6,906 bases of DNA. It comes from Lentisphaeria bacterium UBA1784. GTDB taxonomy: Bacteria; Verrucomicrobiota; Lentisphaeria; Victivallales; Victivallaceae. The DNA lies in assembly GCA_002315455.1 (NCBI GenBank), contig DCGG01000117.1, forward strand, positions 1 to 6,906, read 5' to 3'. Numbering within the stretch: the first letter of the stretch is position 1; every line of letters begins with the position of its first letter. Shown piece after piece: positions 6,680 through 6,906 of this stretch. Under the pieces are notes generated by a model, which had not been told where the DNA came from, did not search any database, and was given only the letters and a program-made list of their open reading frames with translations. The position numbers and the translations under genes are program-made.

Positions 6680-6906
6680 CAAAGCTGGGGAATGACCAGC
6701 TTCATCCCGGGACGCAGACCCTGCGGGGTCTTGATCACGGAGCTGTTGGCCTTCAGGATGATGTCGTAACGGCGGGCGCTGCCGTAGTACTTCAGCGCAA
6801 TGCCGCCCAAAGTATCTCCGCCCTGAACCACGTAGACCCGTTCCCCGGCAGGAGCCGCCGACTCGGCAGAGGCAGCAGCGGGGGCAGCAGGAGCAACGGC
6901 AGGATA
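6679..6906 (-). CDS. LysM domain protein, C-terminal part (5' end outside window)
   Basis: The last 75 residues of a protein whose start lies beyond the right edge; the frame is open from 6906 to a TGA at 6681-6679. Residues 1-23 are an Ala/Pro-rich flexible linker. Residues 24-73 form one LysM domain: VYVVQGGDTLGGIALKYYGS, then RRYDIILKANSS and LRPGMKLVIP. LysM binds N-acetylglucosamine-containing glycans, chiefly peptidoglycan, so the protein probably acts in the envelope or periplasm. The domain stands at the extreme C-terminus, as in many proteins where LysM anchors an N-terminal domain that cannot be seen here. The stop overlaps the ATG of the small ORF leading to phoH, so lysM is probably in the same operon. 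Domain call is strong; overall function is open. Confidence 0.88.
   Translation of the reverse strand, partial: YPAVAPAAPAAASAESAAPAGERVYVVQGGDTLGGIALKYYGSARRYDIILKANSSVIKTPQGLRPGMKLVIPQL

Noticed and set aside
5654..6769. Open frame of 371 codons on the + strand opposite phoH
   Set aside because: No motif is visible and it is antisense to a clear PhoH ATPase and to the LysM end.

Overview
The window is a gene-dense, GC-rich (about 60% by eye) bacterial chromosomal segment. It holds five protein genes, two of them cut by the window edges, plus one candidate tiny ORF. The gene set is mostly housekeeping: sigma-54, YbeY, a PgpH-type 7TM-HD protein, a PhoH-family ATPase and a LysM protein. The YbeY resembles the Bacteroidota form in its metal site. 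The FAD oxidoreductase has a discoidin-like tail, an architecture I associate with PVC-group bacteria, above all Lentisphaerota (Victivallis-like), Planctomycetota and Verrucomicrobiota. I favour a Lentisphaerota or related PVC organism; this is inference from gene content, not proof.

Layout. At the left edge, on the + strand, lies the C-terminal 175 residues of RpoN (2-529), with the helix-turn-helix and the RpoN box. Only two bases separate its stop from the stop of the convergent FAD-dependent oxidoreductase on the - strand (532-2733). Upstream of the oxidoreductase is a 160-base intergenic region (2734-2893). It contains a strong-looking sigma-70 promoter, two TGAC/GTCA palindromes and a possible weak terminator for the operon upstream. 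From there to the right edge everything is one - strand operon. Read in transcription order it is: the LysM protein 3' end (6906-6679), a 15-codon ORF (6679-6632), phoH (6631-5648), the 7TM-HD gene (5651-3369) and ybeY (3376-2894). Every junction overlaps or abuts, which implies translational coupling.

How the genes fit together. phoH, pgpH and ybeY form a conserved cluster also seen in Firmicutes. YbeY is an endoribonuclease for rRNA maturation and quality control. PhoH/YbeZ is its P-loop partner. PgpH-type proteins hydrolyse cyclic di-AMP in Firmicutes. The LysM gene in front suggests linkage to the cell envelope. The oxidoreductase has its own promoter and looks like a separate transcription unit.

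I see no mobile element, CRISPR array, tRNA or rRNA, and no clear new multi-gene system. The most notable points are the discoidin-like tail on a protein without a signal peptide, the changed third metal ligand in YbeY, the tiny coupling ORF between lysM and phoH, and the paired palindromes at the oxidoreductase promoter.
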